Of a stretch of 64,000 nucleotides of DNA, positions 27,820 through 37,339 are shown one piece after another (positions within the stretch are counted from its first letter, which is position 1; each line of letters begins with the position of its first letter). Below the pieces are notes generated by a model that was given only the letters and a program-made list of their open reading frames with translations, was not told where the DNA came from and searched no databases. Source of the DNA: Sphingopyxis macrogoltabida (GTDB lineage Bacteria > Pseudomonadota > Alphaproteobacteria > Sphingomonadales > Sphingomonadaceae); contig NZ_CP009429.1 in the NCBI RefSeq assembly GCF_001314325.1, positions 2,790,501-2,854,500 of the forward strand, written 5' to 3'. Made by a program: the position numbers and the translations under genes.

Positions 27820-29240
27820 GTTAGCGTCCGCGCTCGTGGTGTAATTTCCGGTGTAGGCGATGGTGTATTCCGGGGTGGGGCATGCCCCACCCCGGAATGC
27901 GGCGTCGCTGGTGGCCACCGGGTTCATCGTTATGGTGGAGTTTGCACACTTCAACCGTGACGAAGAGGAGTTCCCGATGACCGAGGACAGATTACTGATC
28001 GAAGAGCTTGCTGCGAAGGGCGGCCAACCGGATTTTTTGCGCACCATCGCCGAGAACGTGCTGCAGCTGATCATGGAGGCCGACGTTGATGGCCTGATCG
28101 GCGCGGGTCGCCACGAACGCAGCAGCGAGCGCGCGACCTGGCGCAACGGCTATCGCGACCGTTCGCTGGATACCCGGGTAGGCACGCTGAACCTGAAAAT
28201 CCCCAAGCTGCGTGCTGGGTCCTACTTTCCGGGCTTCCTTGAGCCCCGCAAGATGGTCGAGAAAGCGCTGGTTGCGGTGATCCAGGAAGCGTGGATCGGC
28301 GGGGTCAGCACCCGGCGGGTCGATGAACTCGTCCAGGCCATGGGCATGACCGGCATCTCCAAGTCCACCGTCTCCAAGCTTTGCAAGGACATTGACGAGC
28401 GCGTCCATGCCTTTCTGAAACGCCCGCTCACCGGCGAATGGCCGTATCTCTGGCTCGATGCCACCTATCTCAAGGTACGCGAAGGCGGGCGGATCATCAG
28501 CGTTGCCGCAATAATCGCCATGGCCGTCAACACCGAGGGCCGGCGCGAGATCGTCGGCCTGCATATCGGCCCCTCGGAAGCGGAGGTCTTCTGGTCCGAC
28601 TTCCTGAAGGACCTTGTTCGGCGCGGTCTTACCGGCGTGAAGCTGGTCATCTCCGATGCTCACGAGGGCCTCAAGGGCGCGATCACCCGCGTCATGGGCG
28701 CCACCTGGCAGCGCTGCCGGGTGCACTTCATGCGCAATGCCCTGTCCTATGTGCCCAAGGGCCAGAACACTGTCGTCGCCGCCGCGATCCGCCAGGTCTT
28801 CCTGCAGCCCGATCAGAAAAGCGCAACGCAGGTCTGGCGACAGGTCGCCGACCAGTTGCGCACCCGTTGGCCCAAGCTCGGCGCCTGCATGGACGAGGCC
28901 GAAACCGACGTGCTCGCCTACACCGGCTTTCCCACCCAGCACCGCACGAAGTTACACTCAACCAATCCGCTCGAGCGGCTCAACAAGGAGGTCAAGCGCC
29001 GCGCCGACGTCGTCGGAATCTTCCCGAACGAAGACAGCATCATCCGCCTCGTCGGGGCTGTGCTGATGGAGCAGAACGACGAGTGGCAGCTCCAGCACCG
29101 ATACATGCAGATCGAAGGCATGGCCGAACTCAACCAACCCATGATCGAGGAGGAAAATCAGCCCCTACACATCACCGCCAAAGCCGCCTGACGATGGCCC
29201 ACGGCCACAGCCGAAATTACACCACCTTGACGGACGCGAC
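27820..29240 (+). mobile_element. IS256-family insertion sequence, copy 1
   Basis: A 1,421-bp element, apparently identical to the copy at 61748-63168. Ends are defined by comparing the flanks of the two copies: the left end begins GTTAGCGTCCGCG and the right end finishes GGACGCGAC, an imperfect inverted pair that also shares GTGGTGTAATTTC inside. The flanks here differ (GCCGTGCTC left, CGGTTAGCG right), so there is no target duplication, unlike copy 2. Left flank is the IS3 orfA; right flank is unrelated catabolic DNA. Confidence 0.9.
27977..29191 (+). CDS. IS256-family (Mutator-type) transposase, copy 1
   Basis: 404 residues from the ATG at 27977 (GAGGAG six bases upstream); the frame is open further 5' but the family N-terminus begins here. 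The DDE residues are in LWLDATYLKV, LVISDAHEGLKGAI and NPLERLNKEVKRR, with the family cysteine/histidine motif CRVHFMRN. The protein is intact and matches copy 2 throughout, so it can probably act on both copies. Confidence 0.93.
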   Translation: MTEDRLLIEELAAKGGQPDFLRTIAENVLQLIMEADVDGLIGAGRHERSSERATWRNGYRDRSLDTRVGTLNLKIPKLRAGSYFPGFLEPRKMVEKALVAVIQEAWIGGVSTRRVDELVQAMGMTGISKSTVSKLCKDIDERVHAFLKRPLTGEWPYLWLDATYLKVREGGRIISVAAIIAMAVNTEGRREIVGLHIGPSEAEVFWSDFLKDLVRRGLTGVKLVISDAHEGLKGAITRVMGATWQRCRVHFMRNALSYVPKGQNTVVAAAIRQVFLQPDQKSATQVWRQVADQLRTRWPKLGACMDEAETDVLAYTGFPTQHRTKLHSTNPLERLNKEVKRRADVVGIFPNEDSIIRLVGAVLMEQNDEWQLQHRYMQIEGMAELNQPMIEEENQPLHITAKAA

Positions 29241-29308
29241 CGGTTAGCGTATTAGTCTTGTGCCGATTTGAGCAAAAGTTGCAGCGAAGGATTAGAAAGG
29301 TTGGGATC

Positions 29309-30979
29309 GTGGATAGGGCAAGAGCTATTGCAAAACTTACGGCACCCGGAAGAAAGTATGAACTGCAAAATGTCTGTGTGAATGGAAACGAGGTAAAGTG
29401 GTTCGTAAACGCACCCACCTCGCTCAGACAGCTGATTAGCGAAGCGCGCTGCGAGAAGACATTTTTTGTCTATAATGATGAGCGCTACACGTTTGAGGAA
29501 TTCTATCAGCGTGCGTCAAATCTGGGCAGACGCCTGATCGATGACTATGGAGTCAAACCTGGCGACCGGGTCGCAATTGGCCTTCGCAACTACCCTGAAT
29601 GGGCGCTCGCATTTGCGGCGATAACTTCTATCGGAGGGATCGTCGCGGGGCTCAATGCATGGTGGGAATCGGACGAGCTTGAGTATGGCATTAGGCATAT
29701 CGGGGCAAAGGTGGCCATAGTCGACCAGGAACGGCTTGACAGAGTCAAACTCCAAAGTGGTCTTGATTTTCTGACTCTTATTTCGGTCCGTTCAGAGCCA
29801 TGTGACCGTGCCACACCCATCGATCAGCTTCTGCGTCAGCACGGCGAGCTTCCCGATATCCAAATCGAACCCGATGATGATGCGGTCATCTTGTTTACAT
29901 CGGGATCGACTGGCCACCCCAAAGGGTCCGTCTCGACGCACCGCAACATCATTGCGGCGCTCTTGTCCTGGGAGCTTGATCTGGCAGTTTTGGCAACAAT
30001 CCACGGTGGCGCGCCCAAAGGGCAATCGAAGCCGCATTATCCGGACGCAGCCTTGCTTGGCATGCCGCTTTTTCACGTCAACGGACTTCTTGCTGTATTG
30101 CTGACCAGTTTCCGCAGAAAGCGGAAGACTGTTGCGATGTACAAATGGGACCCGAATGTCGCTGTCGAGTTGGTTGAGGCAGAAAAAATTGTCAGCTTTG
30201 TTGGAACGCCCGCAATGACGGGAGACCTTATGCTGGCGGCGCAAAAGCAGGATAAAGATGTGAGCAGCTTGCTCGCCGTGGGTGGCGGCGGATCGGCGCG
30301 CGCTGAATCTCAAGTGAAGGGCATTGACGAGACATTCAAGAATGCAAAGCCGAACACCGGATGGGGGATGACTGAAACCAACTCGATCGGCACGTCGATC
30401 GGTGGCGAAGAATATCTAATGCGACCATCCAGTTCGGGCAGGGTGAGCGCGGTTCTTGAGCTCGGAATTGTTGACAGCGACGATAACTTTGTAAAGGCCG
30501 GAGAGCGCGGAGAATTGCTTGTTCGAGGAACCTCGGTGATTCACAAATATTGGGACCGACCAGATTCGAGCGGCGATTTTCTGGAAGGTGGTTGGTTCAG
30601 GACGGGAGATATCGCTTATCTCGACGAAGATGGATATCTCTACATCGTAGATCGGTTGAAACAGATCATCATTCGGGGTGGTGAAAATATCGGTTGCGCC
30701 GAGGTGGAATCGGCAATGTTAAACGATCCGGCAATTATTGAGGTCAGCGTTTACGGCGTAGCCGACCAAAGGCTGGGCGAGGATGTTGCGGCGACAATAT
30801 ATGTTGATCGGGAAGTAGACGTCGACGCCATAAGATCAAATCTGAAGCTCAAGATTGCCGGTTTCAAAATCCCAAAGCACATCCGGGTCACAACCGAGCC
30901 ATTGGTTCGTATCGCGTCCGGTAAGATTGATAAGAAGACGATCCAAAAAGATCATCAAAAACTCCTAGATTTGGAGTGA
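29309..30979 (+). CDS. Class I adenylate-forming acyl-CoA ligase
   Basis: 556 residues from a GTG at 29309 (AAAGG upstream), where the family N-terminus DRARAIAKLTAPG begins. Motifs: P-loop ILFTSGSTGHPKG (about residues 194-206), GWGMTETNS, the hinge region FRTGDIAYLDEDGYLYIVDRL, and the C-terminal catalytic lysine in ASGKIDKKTI. It activates a carboxylic acid (fatty, aromatic or steroid-derived) as its CoA thioester. GC content is clearly below the flanking chromosome, so it is probably acquired. It overlaps or abuts the broken dehydrogenase gene, forming the start of a catabolic operon cut by mobile DNA. Confidence 0.88.
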   Translation: MDRARAIAKLTAPGRKYELQNVCVNGNEVKWFVNAPTSLRQLISEARCEKTFFVYNDERYTFEEFYQRASNLGRRLIDDYGVKPGDRVAIGLRNYPEWALAFAAITSIGGIVAGLNAWWESDELEYGIRHIGAKVAIVDQERLDRVKLQSGLDFLTLISVRSEPCDRATPIDQLLRQHGELPDIQIEPDDDAVILFTSGSTGHPKGSVSTHRNIIAALLSWELDLAVLATIHGGAPKGQSKPHYPDAALLGMPLFHVNGLLAVLLTSFRRKRKTVAMYKWDPNVAVELVEAEKIVSFVGTPAMTGDLMLAAQKQDKDVSSLLAVGGGGSARAESQVKGIDETFKNAKPNTGWGMTETNSIGTSIGGEEYLMRPSSSGRVSAVLELGIVDSDDNFVKAGERGELLVRGTSVIHKYWDRPDSSGDFLEGGWFRTGDIAYLDEDGYLYIVDRLKQIIIRGGENIGCAEVESAMLNDPAIIEVSVYGVADQRLGEDVAATIYVDREVDVDAIRSNLKLKIAGFKIPKHIRVTTEPLVRIASGKIDKKTIQKDHQKLLDLE

Positions 30980-30984
30980 CGCAG

Positions 30985-31170
30985 ATGAATATTCCAGGCT
31001 GTCACAATGTGACTGATTTTCATCGTCTCGCCCAGCGTCGAATTCCATTTCCAGTGTTCGATTATTTTGACGGCGCGGCCGAGTATGAAATCACGCGATG
31101 GCGCAACAGAGAGGCTTATGAGAGCTGCGACTGTTCCCCGTCAGCGTTCATGAGACAGATTAGCGGTTGA
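30985..31170 (+). pseudogene. 5' fragment of an FMN-dependent alpha-hydroxy-acid dehydrogenase (LldD-like)
   Basis: About 50 recognisable codons: NVTDFHRLAQRRIPFPVFDY and the DGAAEYEITRWRNREAYE segment are the N-terminus of the lactate/mandelate dehydrogenase family. The match ends at about nt 31131, where a 15-bp inverted repeat starts; the next codons are unrelated and end in TGA at 31170. The remaining ~330 codons are nowhere in the window. GGAG (30973-30976) lies 8 nt before the ATG at 30985, and the gene abuts the ligase stop, so both were once co-translated. Confidence 0.8.
31132..31146 (+). repeat. 15-bp inverted repeat, left copy
   Basis: TGTTCCCCGTCAGCG, the exact reverse complement of 32404-32418. 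It marks the point where the dehydrogenase fragment stops, so it may be the terminus of an inserted element or a recombination junction. Confidence 0.65.
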
Positions 31171-31281
31171 AGTTTAGGAGGGTTTTGGTTCTCGTCGTAG
31201 TGACGAAGGAACGAACATGAGAACCAAAAGTCGAGGTCGAAGCGCCCTGCCGAGTAGGTTGTAGCTTGAGCAGTGGAATCG

Positions 31282-32400
31282 CTAGGATGTATTCGCTTTG
31301 CGCCAACGACCGGGTGCCATTCCACCGACCCGTTTAAAAGCTCGACAAAAACTACCTGCTTCAGAGTATCCAAGCGTGTAAGCGATCTGCTCTAATGTCA
31401 TGGTTGATGATAATAAGAGCTGGCAAGCACGTTCAAAAATAACTTCGGACTGGATTTGTCGAAAATTTGTTTCTTCTGTATGCAAACGACGCCTCAGAGT
31501 ACTCATTGAGCACCCTAAAGCTCGACAAATTTCTGGCTCAGTGGACAGCTTTTCATTTGACATCTGCAGAAGCATTTCCTTGACTCTGTTTTTTGTACTT
31601 GAGTGGCGCCTTTCAAGGGTGTTGCTCAGCTTGTCCTCTAATCTCATGCGTGACCAACGGTCATCGAATTTCAATTGCATACGAAACAAGCTGCGATTGA
31701 ATGAAATTGAATAGTTTTTCTGCCCAAATAGCGTTTCTGTTCCAAACGCCTTTCCAACCTCATCCATATTGTCCGGTCTATCGTTCTTGAATGAAGTTTG
31801 GCATGGATATACTTCGGAATTGGTTAACTCTTGGACCCAGGTAACCAGGGCAGCCATGCCTCTTGTAGCTAGAAAGTGTTGACTGAATGGTGGCAGCTTG
31901 TGCCCAAGAATCACGAATTTGATGGTGTCAGGATCTCGGACAACGGAAACTTCGTTGATCCACAAAGATATCTTGTAGAATTTGGCGCCAATCGTTAGCG
32001 CTTGTTCCAGCGTGCGGCTAGCCATCATGGCGAAACCTAGTGTTCCATAACAGGTCAGGTGTTGGCGCATTCCCAAAATCACGCCGTTGGCAGGATCATC
32101 GTCTATCTCCAGCAAGTTTTGAATTGCTCGGAGTTCTTGCCAGACCTGAATTTCGCAATATGGGTCTTCAATATCATCCAGATCTAATTCCGTTCCTTTC
32201 AGGATTTCGAGGGCTGGAATGTCGTGTTCGCGCGCGAAATAAACAAGGAGTCTCAACGATGTAACTTGTCGAATATCTGAAAATTCTTTTTTGTATGAGA
32301 TGTGGGTCATTTTCGCGTCACCAAAGTTGAGACCACTTGTCTCCGATTGGAGCGGCAATGACAAGACTTCACCTGACTTCGGATCGATGAACTGGGCCAT
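31282..32400 (-). CDS. AraC family regulator with OruR-like N-terminal domain
   Basis: 372 residues. The N-terminal 'arabinose-binding-like' domain found in OruR/ArgR-type AraC proteins covers about residues 50-240, and the C-terminal HTH pair about 270-370 (ICRALGCSMSTLRRRLHTEE and EQIAYTLGYSEAGSFCRAFKR). A later start at 32310 is possible. GC content is low like the ligase gene. It lies between two inverted 15-bp repeats and next to the broken dehydrogenase, so it probably regulated this catabolic cluster or came with an element. Confidence 0.87.
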   Translation of the reverse strand: MAQFIDPKSGEVLSLPLQSETSGLNFGDAKMTHISYKKEFSDIRQVTSLRLLVYFAREHDIPALEILKGTELDLDDIEDPYCEIQVWQELRAIQNLLEIDDDPANGVILGMRQHLTCYGTLGFAMMASRTLEQALTIGAKFYKISLWINEVSVVRDPDTIKFVILGHKLPPFSQHFLATRGMAALVTWVQELTNSEVYPCQTSFKNDRPDNMDEVGKAFGTETLFGQKNYSISFNRSLFRMQLKFDDRWSRMRLEDKLSNTLERRHSSTKNRVKEMLLQMSNEKLSTEPEICRALGCSMSTLRRRLHTEETNFRQIQSEVIFERACQLLLSSTMTLEQIAYTLGYSEAGSFCRAFKRVGGMAPGRWRKANTS

Positions 32401-32403
32401 AGG

Positions 32404-32418
32404 CGCTGACGGGGAACA
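32404..32418 (-). repeat. 15-bp inverted repeat, right copy
   Basis: CGCTGACGGGGAACA on the plus strand, exact reverse complement of 31132-31146, located immediately upstream of the AraC start. The pair brackets 1,287 bp. Confidence 0.65.
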
Positions 32419-32594
32419 TTGAGATTGAAGACATTGAAGTGAATAGCGCCTAGTGATCTAGACGCCTTCATTGTTTGTTTTTTGCTGTCGTTCGAAGTTC
32501 ACAGGTGACAACATGGGGTTTGTGGCGTGTGACGTGACCCCCTGATTTTCCTCCAACAGTGATTAGAGTCCGGTCTTGAAGGAAGGACGGACAG

Positions 32595-32861
32595 ATGAAG
32601 CGTTTGAGGTTTTCGGAAGAGCAGATCATCGGGGTGTTGAAGGAAGCGGAGGCGGGCGCGAAGACCGGCGAGCTGGCGCGGCGACACGGGGTGTCGGAAG
32701 CAACGATCTACAACTGGAAGGCCAAGTATGGCGGCCTTGAGGTGTCGGAGGCGAAGCGGCTACGCTCGCTCGAGGACGAGAACGCGAAGCTGAAGCGGTT
32801 GCTTGCGGACTCGATGCTGGACAATGCGGCGCTGAAGGATCTTCTCACAAAAAAATGGTGA
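32595..32861 (+). CDS. IS3-family OrfA (transposase HTH subunit)
   Basis: 88 residues: HTH ([34 protein letters not shown]) then a leucine zipper ([20 protein letters not shown]). It ends over an A7 run (CACAAAAAAATGG, near 32848) that is a likely -1 slippage site for producing the OrfAB fusion transposase. Confidence 0.9.
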   Translation: MKRLRFSEEQIIGVLKEAEAGAKTGELARRHGVSEATIYNWKAKYGGLEVSEAKRLRSLEDENAKLKRLLADSMLDNAALKDLLTKKW

Positions 32862-33766
32862 CGCCCGCCGTTCAGCGGGAAGCGGTCGCCCATCTCCAGG
32901 CTTGCCATGGGATGAGCGAGCGGCGGGCGTGCCGTGTCACAGGCGCCGATCGGAAGAGCATGCGCTACCGGTCGCAGCGTGGCGACGATGCCGAGGTTCG
33001 GGAGAAGCTGCGCGAGTTGGCGCAGCAGCGTCGCCGGTTCGGTTATCGGCGCCTGCATATCCTGCTGCGCCGGGAGGGCGTGATGATCAACAGGAAGAAG
33101 ACCCAGCGCCTGTATCGAGAGGAGGGGCTGATGGTCCGACGAAGACGCAACCGGCGCCGGGCGATCGGTGCGCGGGCGCCCGCACCGGTGCTCGCGCTGC
33201 CGAACCAGCGGTGGAGCCTCGACTTTGTGCATGATCAGATGGCGTCAGGTCGGCGGTTCCGGGTGCTCAACATCGTGGACGATGTCACGCGGGAGTGCCT
33301 GCGCGCGGTGCCCGACACGTCGATCTCCGGGCGCCGGGTCGTGCGCGAGCTCAGCGATCTGATCGAGGAGCGCGGCAGACCGGGGATGATCGTCAGCGAC
33401 AATGGGACCGAGCTGACATCGAACGCGGTGCTCGCATGGTGCGGTGAGGTCGGGGTCGAGTGGCATTATATCGCGCCGGGCAAGCCGATGCAGAACGGCT
33501 ATGTCGAGAGCTTCAATGGCCGGATGCGCGATGAGCTTCTGAACGAGACGCTGTTCCTCGACCTCGATCATGCCCGCACAGTGATCGCGGCCTGGGCCGA
33601 AGATTACAACCAGGCGCGGCCACACTCGGCCCTTGGATATGAGACACCGGCGGCGTTCGCCGCCGAACTGCATAAGCAATGGCCTGTGCAGCTACGCCCT
33701 TCGGGCTCCGCTGCACAGGCCATTGCTTACACTGCGCTCATGCGCAACAAAGCTGCTGGGCTCTAA
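32855..33766 (+). CDS. IS3-family OrfB (DDE transposase)
   Basis: 303 residues overlapping orfA by 7 nt in the -1 frame. DDE core: Asp in [10 protein letters not shown], Asp in [10 protein letters not shown], Glu in [14 protein letters not shown], then [14 protein letters not shown]. It follows the A7 slippage site in orfA, so it is probably made as an OrfAB fusion by frameshifting; a separate ATG start is available at 32855. Confidence 0.9.
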   Translation: MVTPAVQREAVAHLQACHGMSERRACRVTGADRKSMRYRSQRGDDAEVREKLRELAQQRRRFGYRRLHILLRREGVMINRKKTQRLYREEGLMVRRRRNRRRAIGARAPAPVLALPNQRWSLDFVHDQMASGRRFRVLNIVDDVTRECLRAVPDTSISGRRVVRELSDLIEERGRPGMIVSDNGTELTSNAVLAWCGEVGVEWHYIAPGKPMQNGYVESFNGRMRDELLNETLFLDLDHARTVIAAWAEDYNQARPHSALGYETPAAFAAELHKQWPVQLRPSGSAAQAIAYTALMRNKAAGL

Positions 33767-34812
33767 TCCCCGCTGGTGGAAACCAGGGGGTCACGTCACG
33801 TGCTTTCGCACGGGGTTATAGAATTTCGATGTAGTCGAACTCATCCTGCCGAGCTTCTGCGCGGGTTTTTTATGTCCGCCTTCGGATCCGTTCGCGTTTG
33901 AGCAGGTTAAGGAAGCTCTCAGCGAACGCATTATCATGGCAGTTCCCGCGCCTGCCCATTGAGTGCTTGAGATTGTGGGCATGGAGGAGCCAGGTTCATT
34001 CGCGGGAGATAAACTGTGAGCCCTGATGGAGTGGATCAGAACTACGTTCTTCGGCTTTCTGCGCCACACCGCTATCAGCAGTGCCTGGCAGACCAGATCA
34101 GCGGTCTGCCGACTTTGTATCTGCCAACCAACCACCGCCGTGAATAGAGATCGATCACCACTGAGAGGTAAGCGAAGCCCTCATGCGTTCTGATGAAGGT
34201 GGTGTCTGTTACCCATGCTGCGTCGGACGCTGACACTGCAAACTGGCGATCCAACGTATTGTCGATCACAACTGATGGCGTGCCACAATAGCTGTCTGGA
34301 CGCCGCTTATAGCCAACTTGAGCTTTGATCCCGGCTTGCCATGCAAGGCGAGCCACACGGTTGGGACAGCTCTGCTCACCCTGATCAAGCAGAACATCAT
34401 GCAGATGCGGTTGCCGTACACCCTGCCACTCTTCCCGTGCCTCGTGGATGAGCTTGGTCTGTCGGGCATCTTCCTGCGCCCTCTGAATCAACTTATGAGA
34501 CCTGACCCTGGCTGGGAAGTGTCTCGGGATCGACGCTGGAGCCAGACATGCAACGGTTCCTAACAACGAATCACTTCGCAGGCAGCGACCGCGAGCAGTT
34601 GAATTGGCTGATGGGCTTCTCGCGCCTGAACATGAGGCCTGTAGCAGCCCGCAATAGCCGAGGTTCTTGTCTGAATTTTCCAATCCAAGGGAGATCCCGG
34701 CCGCGCACGAAGTTGAATGAATCTGTCAAAAAACTGACTTCAATGGCAATAGAATAGGTTCGTCGACCCGTTAACTTCTGGTGCTCAAACTGATTTCTGA
34801 GGGCATTGAATC

Positions 34813-36456
34813 ATGACTGAGCAAGCTGGCTACTATGGTAAGAGGCGCAAATGGCATAGCTGGGGATACGAAGACGAGGTCATTTCCCAGGCTGAGGTCA
34901 AGGAAATGGCCGTTCGCGTTGGCAAACGCCTGGGCATTGATGAGCCGGTGGTCTTGTCTGATCCAACGCTCGAGGAAATCGAGTTGAGGGAATCGCGGAT
35001 CTCCATCCCTGCTTCCTTGTCGTCTTTTTGTAATTCAGACAAATGGGATCGCGTTTCTCATTCCTACGGCAAGAGCTTCAAGGACCTGACGCGCATTTTT
35101 CGGCGAGATTTTACCAATCCGCCTGATGTGATTGCCTATCCTCGCAACGAGGCCGAGGTTGCCGCAGTTTTGGATTGGTGCGGTGATAATGGCTATGCGG
35201 CAATTCCATATGGCGGCGGATCAAGTGTCACGGACGGCTTTACTGCCCCGGAGGATTGCGACGGTTCGGTAATTATCGATTTGGGGAACATGAACCAGGT
35301 GCTGGAGGTTGACCCGGTCTCCCGCTGCGCACTTATCCAGGCAGGTACGCTTGGGCCTTCGCTTGAAGATCAGCTAAAGCCGCACGGCCTCACATTGAGA
35401 CATATTCCGCAATCCTGGGAGTTTTCATCGCTTGGCGGCTGGATTGCGACGCGTTCTTCGGGCCACTATGCTACCCACCTTACCCATATTGACGATATGG
35501 TGCAGAGCCTCAGGGTCGTAACGCCGCGCGGAACGATAGAAAATCGCAGATTGCCGGGATCAGGTGCCGGCCCGGATCCCGACCGCCTCTTTATCGGTTC
35601 TGAAGGCTCGCTCGGGATTATCACACAGGCATGGATGAAGCTTCAGGGGCGAGTGGTCTTCCGGGCGAATGCGACCATCACCTTTGACACGTTCTATCAA
35701 GGTGCCGCAGCCATTCGGCAGATCACACAGGCAGGCCTGTTTCCTGCGAATTGTCGTTATCTGGACGCGCAAGATGCCCAGTTTTATGGCGCTGGTGATG
35801 GCACAAAATCTGTGCTGCTGCTTGGCTTTGAATCTGCGGATCATCCCGTGGATGTCTGGCTGGAGCGCGGCGTTGAAATTTGCCAGGACCACGGCGGTGA
35901 AGTCGTGACCAAGACCGGATCGGGCGGCGATGCCTTGAAGTCAAGCCGCAGCGGCGCGCAGGGGAATTGGCGCGAGCAATTCCGTTACCTGCCGCGATTG
36001 ATGCATACGCGCGCTGCGATGGGCGTGGTCAGCTTTACCTTTGAAACGGCCTATACCTGGGACAAATTCGAAGCCGTGGACACGGAAATTATTCGCCGGG
36101 TCAGCGAGGCGCAAAAAGCGCTGACCGGCGGTGGCATTGTTTGCCGCAGATTCTCCTTCCTCTATCCCGATGGGCCGGCGCCCTATTATTCCGTCGTTGC
36201 GCCTTCCACGCACGAGACGAGCCTTGAACATTACCAGGCGCTTTCCGACGTGGCTTCTGATGCGATATCGGAGCTTGGCGCGACAATCACGCACCACCAT
36301 GCGGTCGGACGCAGCTTCCGTCCGTGGTACGACAAGGAAGTGGACCCGCTTTTCCGGGATATGTTGGCTGGCGCAAAGAATGCTGTTGATCCAGATTGGA
36401 TTATGAACCCGGGAATGCTTCTCGACCGTTCGAATCATCTCAAGATCGTCGGATAA
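34813..36456 (+). CDS. FAD-linked oxidase, alkyl-DHAP synthase-like (VAO/PCMH fold)
   Basis: 547 residues. The FAD-binding PCMH domain starts near residue 105 with AYPRNEAEVAAVLDWC and the IPYGGGSSVTDG phosphate-binding loop; GSEGSLGIITQAWMK and the C-terminal FAD-oxidase domain (DPDWIMNPGML) complete the fold. The closest visible family is alkyl-dihydroxyacetonephosphate synthase / D-lactate-type oxidases, but bacterial members in degradation islands act on varied substrates. It leads a three-gene run with a glutathione transferase (19 nt) and a tautomerase. Moderately low GC. Function in a catabolic pathway is inference. Confidence 0.84.
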   Translation: MTEQAGYYGKRRKWHSWGYEDEVISQAEVKEMAVRVGKRLGIDEPVVLSDPTLEEIELRESRISIPASLSSFCNSDKWDRVSHSYGKSFKDLTRIFRRDFTNPPDVIAYPRNEAEVAAVLDWCGDNGYAAIPYGGGSSVTDGFTAPEDCDGSVIIDLGNMNQVLEVDPVSRCALIQAGTLGPSLEDQLKPHGLTLRHIPQSWEFSSLGGWIATRSSGHYATHLTHIDDMVQSLRVVTPRGTIENRRLPGSGAGPDPDRLFIGSEGSLGIITQAWMKLQGRVVFRANATITFDTFYQGAAAIRQITQAGLFPANCRYLDAQDAQFYGAGDGTKSVLLLGFESADHPVDVWLERGVEICQDHGGEVVTKTGSGGDALKSSRSGAQGNWREQFRYLPRLMHTRAAMGVVSFTFETAYTWDKFEAVDTEIIRRVSEAQKALTGGGIVCRRFSFLYPDGPAPYYSVVAPSTHETSLEHYQALSDVASDAISELGATITHHHAVGRSFRPWYDKEVDPLFRDMLAGAKNAVDPDWIMNPGMLLDRSNHLKIVG

Positions 36457-36475
36457 GGGGAGCAGGTCGCACGCT

Positions 36476-37171
36476 ATGATCGAACTGTTTTTCTGGCCTA
36501 CTCCCAACGGATACAAGGCGACGATTGCTTTGGCGGAATTGGGATTGCTTGGCAAAGTTACGCCAATCAATATTCTGGCCGGTGAACAGTTCGATCCGGC
36601 ATTTCTTAAGATCAGTCCAAACAACAAGGTTCCCGCCATCATCGATCACGATGGTCCAAATGGCGAGCCGGTTGCGATATTCGAATCTGGCGCCATATTG
36701 CTCTACCTGGCTGAAAAGACCGGAAAGCTTCTTCCCAAGTCTGAAGTGAAAAGGCTGGAAGCCCTGCAATGGCTTTTCTTCCAGGTGAGTAGCATGGGGC
36801 CGATGCTCGGGCAGGCACACCATTTTAGAACATACGCGCCCGAGAAGATCGAATATGCGGTAGACCGCTACACACAAGAGGCCGCTCGCCTTTACAAAGT
36901 GCTCGATAACCGGCTGGCGGATCATGAATATCTGGCGGACGAATTTTCGATAGCCGATATAGCTACGTTCACATGGGTCAGGCCCCGAAAAATGCAGGGC
37001 CAGGACCTTGAAGATTATCCAAATGTGAAACGTTGGTATGACCAGATCAAGGTTCGCCCGTCTGTCTCTGAGGGCCTGAGTGTTCTGTCCGACAAGATGA
37101 AATGGCAAGCTAAGCCCGGTTCCAAGGAATGGAAATCGATGTTCTCCGGCTCGGAGAAAAAGTCAGATTGA
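36476..37171 (+). CDS. Glutathione S-transferase, YghU/YfcG-like (Nu class)
   Basis: 231 residues. The N-terminal thioredoxin domain opens with LFFWPTPNGYKATIAL, the T-P-N-G motif of the disulfide-reductase-type Nu-class enzymes, followed by NNKVPAI with the cis-proline and FESGAILLYL. The C-terminal helical domain contains EFSIADIATFTWV. It starts 19 nt after the oxidase. Probably removes or reduces a glutathione adduct made in the same pathway (inference). Confidence 0.88.
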   Translation: MIELFFWPTPNGYKATIALAELGLLGKVTPINILAGEQFDPAFLKISPNNKVPAIIDHDGPNGEPVAIFESGAILLYLAEKTGKLLPKSEVKRLEALQWLFFQVSSMGPMLGQAHHFRTYAPEKIEYAVDRYTQEAARLYKVLDNRLADHEYLADEFSIADIATFTWVRPRKMQGQDLEDYPNVKRWYDQIKVRPSVSEGLSVLSDKMKWQAKPGSKEWKSMFSGSEKKSD

Positions 37172-37339
37172 TCGGTCGGGCTTGCAATGCCTGCAATGAA
37201 TTGCCCGAGAATCGCCCCACCGACGAGTTCGGGATTGTGAAGCAGGCAAAGTTGCCGGTCACGGCGACATTGATGATTCATCGGCATTCGGACAGAAGCC
37301 CATGATTTCACATCATATTTTTGAACAGGATTTGCCGCG

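Larger units (their letters stand above)
32530..33798 (+). mobile_element. Complete IS3-family element (1,269 bp) with 4-bp target duplication
   Basis: Terminal inverted repeats begin TGACGTGACCCCCTG (32530-32544) and end CAGGGGGTCACGTCA (33784-33798), 15 bp perfect and continuing imperfectly. Flanks CGTG (32526-32529) and CGTG (33799-33802) are the target duplication. It carries overlapping orfA and orfB and looks intact and potentially active. Structure and duplication length fit the IS407-type branch of the IS3 family. Confidence 0.92.
32458..34683 (-). pseudogene. Degenerate IS3-family orfB, interrupted by a second IS3 element
   Basis: Pieces of one IS3-group transposase appear in order on the minus strand in several frames: DAAWVTDTTFIRTHEGFAYL and VVIDLYSRR (near 34140-34250), then VVGWQIQS-like RQTADLVCQALLIAVWRRK and KPKNVVLIHS (near 34020-34130), GRRGNCHDNAFAESF-like codons, and FYNPVRKH just before the nested element. 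The ending NPMLSPVNFERQQK and stop TAG lie on its other side (32458-32529). Removing the nested element plus one 4-bp duplicate joins NPVRKHATNPML in frame. The 5' part toward 34683 is badly frameshifted. Confidence 0.75.
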
